64,000 nt of DNA, taken from NCBI GenBank assembly GCA_943370595.1, contig CALRRO020000013.1, positions 62,001 to 126,000 of the forward strand, written 5' to 3'. The stretch is from Piscinibacter sp943370595 (GTDB taxonomy: Bacteria > Pseudomonadota > Gammaproteobacteria > Burkholderiales > Burkholderiaceae_C). Shown here piece by piece: positions 60,815 through 64,000 of this stretch (positions are counted from its first letter, which is position 1; every line of letters begins with the position of its first letter). The notes under the pieces are model-generated. The model did no database searches and was not told where the DNA came from. It was given only the letters and a program-made list of their open reading frames with translations. Position numbers and translations under genes: made by a program.

Positions 60815-61597
60815 ATGACGCCGCCACCGCTGCCCACCTTCTGGGAGATGGTTGCGCCCGCGGACTGGACGGCGATCGACTTCATCAGCGACCTCCACCT
60901 GGCCGAAGAGACGCCGCGCACCTTCGAGGCGTGGGCGGCGTACCTGCGCGACACGCCGGCCTCGGCGGTCTTCATCCTGGGCGACCTGTTCGAGGTGTGG
61001 ATCGGCGACGACGCGCGCCACACCGGCTTCGAGGCGCGCTGTGCCGATGTGCTGGCCGAGGCCGCATCGCGCCGCACGGTGGCCTTCATGTGCGGCAACC
61101 GCGACTTTCTGGTGGGCGCCGATCTGCTGCGCGAGTGCGGCGTCCGCGCCTTGCCCGACCCGGCCGTGCTGGTGGCCTTCGGCGAGCGTCTGCTGCTCTC
61201 GCATGGCGATTCGCTGTGCCTGGACGACGTCGACTACCAGCGCTTCCGCACCCAGGTGCGCTCGCCTGCGTGGCAGCGCGAGTTCCTGTCGAAACCGCTG
61301 GCCGAGCGCGCGCAGATCGCCCGCGCGATGCGCGAGCACAGCGAACAGCGCAAGCGCAGCATGACCCCTGCCGACTGGAGCGACATCGACAAGGGCACCG
61401 CCGTGCGCTGGATGCACGAGGCGCAGACGCCGACCCTGATCCACGGCCACACCCACCGGCCTGCCCACGAAGACCTCGCGCCGGGGTTCCTGCGCGAAGT
61501 GCTCAGCGACTGGGACCTCGACCACCCGGGCAAGCCGCGCGCCGAGGTGTTGCGCCTGAAGCGCAGCGGGCTTGCGCGCATTGCGCTGGCACGATGA
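60815..61597 (+). CDS. lpxH: UDP-2,3-diacylglucosamine pyrophosphatase
   Basis: A 260-residue LpxH, calcineurin-like phosphoesterase that makes lipid X in lipid A synthesis at the inner membrane. Metal-site motifs ISDLHL, GDLFE, CGNRDF, LSHGD and HGHTHRP are all present. An N-terminal extension of about 20 residues precedes ISDLHL. The next gene overlaps its stop by 4 nt. Confidence 0.93.
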   Translation: MTPPPLPTFWEMVAPADWTAIDFISDLHLAEETPRTFEAWAAYLRDTPASAVFILGDLFEVWIGDDARHTGFEARCADVLAEAASRRTVAFMCGNRDFLVGADLLRECGVRALPDPAVLVAFGERLLLSHGDSLCLDDVDYQRFRTQVRSPAWQREFLSKPLAERAQIARAMREHSEQRKRSMTPADWSDIDKGTAVRWMHEAQTPTLIHGHTHRPAHEDLAPGFLREVLSDWDLDHPGKPRAEVLRLKRSGLARIALAR

Positions 61598-62370
61598 TCG
61601 GCGTGTGGTGGCGGCAGTGGCGCTCGGCCCGCACGCTCGAACGACGTGCGATTCCCGATCCGCTGTGGCAGCTCACGCTGGCGCGCTATCCCTTCATCGC
61701 CAGCCGATCGGCCGATGACCTTCAACGGCTGCGCGAACTCAGCACCCTGTTCCTCGCCGACAAGGAGTTTGCGGGCATGCAAGGCCTCGAGGTCGACGAC
61801 GGCATGGCCGTGGCCATCGCCGCCCAGGCCTGCCTGCCCATCCTGAGGCTGGGCCTGCCTCAGTACGACGGCTTCAAGGGCATCGTCGTGCATCCCGACG
61901 TGGTCGTCGCTCGCCGCGAGGTGATGGACGAGGACGGTGTCGTCCACCACTACGACGAGGAACTGTCCGGCGAAGCGATGGAAGGTGGCCCTGTGATGCT
62001 GTCGTGGCGAGATGTCGCCGACGCTGGCGACAGCGCCGCCTGGGGCTACAACGTGGTCGTTCACGAGTTCGCCCATGTGCTGGACATGCGCGACGGCGCA
62101 GCCGATGGCGTGCCGCTTCTGGCCGACCGCGCAGCGCGCGAACGCTGGCTGGCGGTGCTCGAGCCCGAGTGGCAGGACTTCTGCGAACGCGTCGATGCCG
62201 GCGAAGACACGCTCATCGACCCCTATGGCGCCGAGGCGATCGACGAGTTCTTCGCGGTCAGCTCGGAAGTCTTCTTCGTCGACCCGGCAGCGTTGCGCGA
62301 CGGGCATCCCGAGTTGTACGCCCTGCTGGCAGGCTACTACCACCAGGACCCCGCTCAGCCACAGACGTGA
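61594..62370 (+). CDS. MtfA-like zinc-dependent peptidase
   Basis: A 258-residue MtfA (peptidase M90) family protein. The zinc motif VVHEFAHVLD gives two His and the catalytic Glu; a downstream Glu in AIDEFFAVSSEVFF is the probable third ligand. E. coli MtfA binds the Mlc repressor and affects glucose uptake; whether this one does is unknown. It overlaps lpxH by 4 nt, so envelope-lipid and peptidase genes are co-translated. A palindromic terminator follows. Confidence 0.9.
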   Translation: MIGVWWRQWRSARTLERRAIPDPLWQLTLARYPFIASRSADDLQRLRELSTLFLADKEFAGMQGLEVDDGMAVAIAAQACLPILRLGLPQYDGFKGIVVHPDVVVARREVMDEDGVVHHYDEELSGEAMEGGPVMLSWRDVADAGDSAAWGYNVVVHEFAHVLDMRDGAADGVPLLADRAARERWLAVLEPEWQDFCERVDAGEDTLIDPYGAEAIDEFFAVSSEVFFVDPAALRDGHPELYALLAGYYHQDPAQPQT

Positions 62371-62371
62371 A

Positions 62372-62393
62372 GAAGGGGCCCGCGGGCCCCTTC
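62372..62393. terminator. bidirectional terminator between mtfA-like and clpA
   Basis: A perfect 22-bp palindrome with 11-bp arms (62372-62382 with 62383-62393); sterically the centre would form the loop. T-runs are weak (CGTCGTT on plus). It separates the two converging genes. Confidence 0.6.
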
Positions 62394-62416
62394 GTCGTTC
62401 AACGTTTGACGCTCGA

Positions 62417-64000
62417 TCAGGCCGTTGCCGGCTCCGCCTTGGGCTTGTCGCTCTTCTTCGGCGGGGCGATGTCGAGCACCGGCTTGCCGTCGGCGTCAAT
62501 GTCCACCGTCAGGCGACCCCCGTCGACCAGACGGCCGAACAGCAGCTCGTCGGCCAGGGCGCGGCGGATCGTGTCCTGGATCAGGCGCTGCATCGGGCGC
62601 GCACCCATCAGCGGATCGAAGCCGTTCTTCGCCAGGTGCTTGCGCAGCCCGTCGGTGAAAGTGACCTCGACCTTCTTCTCCTGCAGCTGGCTCTCGAGCT
62701 GCAGCAGGAACTTGTCGACCACACGCAGGATGATCTCCTCGTCCAGCGCGCGGAACGACACGATCGCGTCGAGACGGTTGCGGAACTCGGGGGTGAACAG
62801 GCGCTTGATGTCGCCCATCTCGTCGCCCTGCTCGCGCGAGTTGGTGAAGCCGATGGTCGCCTTGTTCATCGTCTCGGCGCCGGCGTTCGTCGTCATGATG
62901 ATGATGACGTTGCGGAAGTCGGCCTTGCGCCCGTTGTTGTCGGTCAGCGTGCCGTGGTCCATCACCTGCAGCAGAACGTTGAAGACGTCCGGGTGCGCCT
63001 TCTCGATCTCGTCGAGCAGCAGCACGGCATGCGGCTTCTTGCTGATCGCCTCGGTCAGCAGCCCGCCCTGGTCGAAGCCGACGTAGCCCGGAGGCGCGCC
63101 GATCAGTCGGCTGACCGCGTGGCGCTCCATGTACTCCGACATGTCGAAGCGGATCAGTTCGATGCCCAGGATGTAGGCGAGCTGGCGAGCCACCTCGGTC
63201 TTGCCGACGCCGGTGGGCCCGCTGAACAGGAACGAACCGATCGGCTTGTCCGGGCGGCCCAGGCCGGAGCGGGCCATCTTGATCGCGGCGGCCAGCGCCT
63301 CGATCGCCGGCTCCTGGCCGAACACCACGCTGTTGAGATCGCGGTCCAGGCTCTTGAGCTTGCTGCGGTCGTCGTTGGACACGCTGGTCGGCGGGATGCG
63401 CGCGATCTTGGCGACGATGTCTTCCACCTCGGCACGCGTGATGGTCTTCTTCTGCTTGCTCTTGGGCAGGATGCGCTGCGCGGCACCGGCCTCGTCGATC
63501 ACGTCGATGGCCTTGTCGGGCAGGTGGCGGTCGTTGATGAACTTGGCCGACAGCTCGGCGGCTGCCTGCAGCGCGCCCAGCGCGTACTTGACGCTGTGGT
63601 GCTCCTCGAAGCGCGACTTCAGGCCCTTGAGGATCTCCACCGTCTGCTCGACGGACGGCTCGACCACGTCGATCTTCTGGAAGCGCCGCGACAGCGCCGC
63701 GTCCTTCTCGAAGATGCCGCGGTACTCGGTGAAGGTGGTCGCGCCGATGCACTTCATCGAGCCCGAGCTCAGCGCCGGCTTGAGCAGGTTGCTCGCGTCC
63801 AGCGTGCCGCCCGAGGCCGCGCCGGCACCGATCAGCGTGTGGATCTCGTCGATGAAGAGGATGGCGTTCGGCTGGTCCTTCAGGTGCTTGAGCACGCCCT
63901 TCAGGCGCTGCTCGAAGTCACCGCGGTACTTGGTGCCGGCCAGCAACGCACCCATGTCGAGCGCGTAGACGATCGAATTCGCCAGCACCTCGGGCACGTC
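62417..64000 (-). CDS. clpA: ATP-dependent Clp protease ATP-binding subunit ClpA, N-terminus outside the window
   Basis: The C-terminal 528 codons of ClpA, the unfoldase of the ClpAP protease; about 230 N-terminal residues lie beyond the window edge. The first AAA domain is cut, retaining its Walker B (ILFIDEIHTLIGAG); the second is complete, with Walker A SGPTGVGKTE, GYVGFDQGG and Walker B LLLDEIEKAHPD. The IGFTNSREQGDEMG stretch matches the ClpP-binding region of ClpA (IGF-type loop), not ClpB. A clpS gene is expected upstream, outside this sequence. The C-terminus is a Lys/Pro/Ala tail. Confidence 0.95.
   Translation of the reverse strand, partial: DVPEVLANSIVYALDMGALLAGTKYRGDFEQRLKGVLKHLKDQPNAILFIDEIHTLIGAGAASGGTLDASNLLKPALSSGSMKCIGATTFTEYRGIFEKDAALSRRFQKIDVVEPSVEQTVEILKGLKSRFEEHHSVKYALGALQAAAELSAKFINDRHLPDKAIDVIDEAGAAQRILPKSKQKKTITRAEVEDIVAKIARIPPTSVSNDDRSKLKSLDRDLNSVVFGQEPAIEALAAAIKMARSGLGRPDKPIGSFLFSGPTGVGKTEVARQLAYILGIELIRFDMSEYMERHAVSRLIGAPPGYVGFDQGGLLTEAISKKPHAVLLLDEIEKAHPDVFNVLLQVMDHGTLTDNNGRKADFRNVIIIMTTNAGAETMNKATIGFTNSREQGDEMGDIKRLFTPEFRNRLDAIVSFRALDEEIILRVVDKFLLQLESQLQEKKVEVTFTDGLRKHLAKNGFDPLMGARPMQRLIQDTIRRALADELLFGRLVDGGRLTVDIDADGKPVLDIAPPKKSDKPKAEPATA

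Overview
The window is a gene-dense, high-GC stretch (by eye roughly two-thirds G+C) of a betaproteobacterial chromosome. Gene content and order point to the order Burkholderiales: surE-pcm-nlpD-rpoS, cysS-alkA-accA-tilS-lysC-tRNA-Ser, efp next to earP (arginine-rhamnosylated EF-P), HU-tRNA-Val-ppiD, and mltG-tmk-holB-pilZ-tatD. A Rubrivivax/Leptothrix/Methylibium-like lineage is my inference; no marker gene settles it. I see no transposase, integrase, phage gene or CRISPR array, and no gap over 300 bases without a gene.

Layout. 1-1814: 3' part of a PLP aminotransferase overlapping a class I glutamine amidotransferase. 2068-6544: isocitrate lyase with an elaborate upstream region, a membrane-anchored TIR-domain protein, a CoA-binding protein and O-acetylhomoserine sulfhydrylase. 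6559-12864: a hybrid histidine kinase, then acyl-CoA synthetase, crotonase-fold protein and L,D-transpeptidase in one direction, facing a Tat-exported DUF882 protein. 12990-22745: M48 membrane peptidase, ETF-ubiquinone oxidoreductase, SDR, YceH, thioesterase, a PAS-LuxR regulator divergent from scoAB, pyrD and rpiA. 22711-31343: mnmC with a DUF3445 haem-protein-like gene, efp/earP, uvrC, a TonB-like lipoprotein, pgsA and a DMT permease. 31415-34111: HU, tRNA-Val, ppiD and tRNA-His. 34122-38250: a NarL-type two-component system and a quinone oxidoreductase. 38347-41915: surE-pcm-nlpD-rpoS. 42007-47296: Fe-alcohol dehydrogenase, HSL-type hydrolase, a thioesterase-GNAT fusion, NRDE, DUF4936 and YgfZ. 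47319-53089: mltG-tmk-holB-pilZ-tatD, an ankyrin protein, a small orphan and an outer-membrane protein. 53147-58990 (minus): tRNA-Ser, lysC, tilS, accA, a DNA glycosylase and cysS. 59177-64000: TPR protein, tandem cyclophilins, lpxH, a MtfA-like peptidase and the C-terminal part of clpA.

Physiology. Many genes serve fatty-acid/acyl-CoA and ketone-body use feeding the glyoxylate shunt (acyl-CoA synthetase, ETF-QO, SDR, thioesterases, scoAB, isocitrate lyase). Others serve envelope maintenance (L,D-transpeptidase, DUF882, MltG, NlpD, PpiD, LpxH, PgsA) and translation quality (EF-P/EarP, MnmC, TilS, CysS).

Most interesting signals. (i) A recurrent -10-like hexamer placed 6-8 nt before the start codon of about twelve genes, which suggests leaderless transcripts. 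(ii) A TIR protein whose layout suggests a cytosolic NADase-like head, one membrane helix, a long Pro/Ala linker and a periplasmic domain. (iii) Three helically phased TACGTA boxes between a PAS-LuxR gene and scoAB. (iv) A long two-part hairpin in the ppiD leader. (v) Alternating palindromic arms over the isocitrate lyase promoter. (vi) An 18-codon leader ORF overlapping mltG by ATGA.
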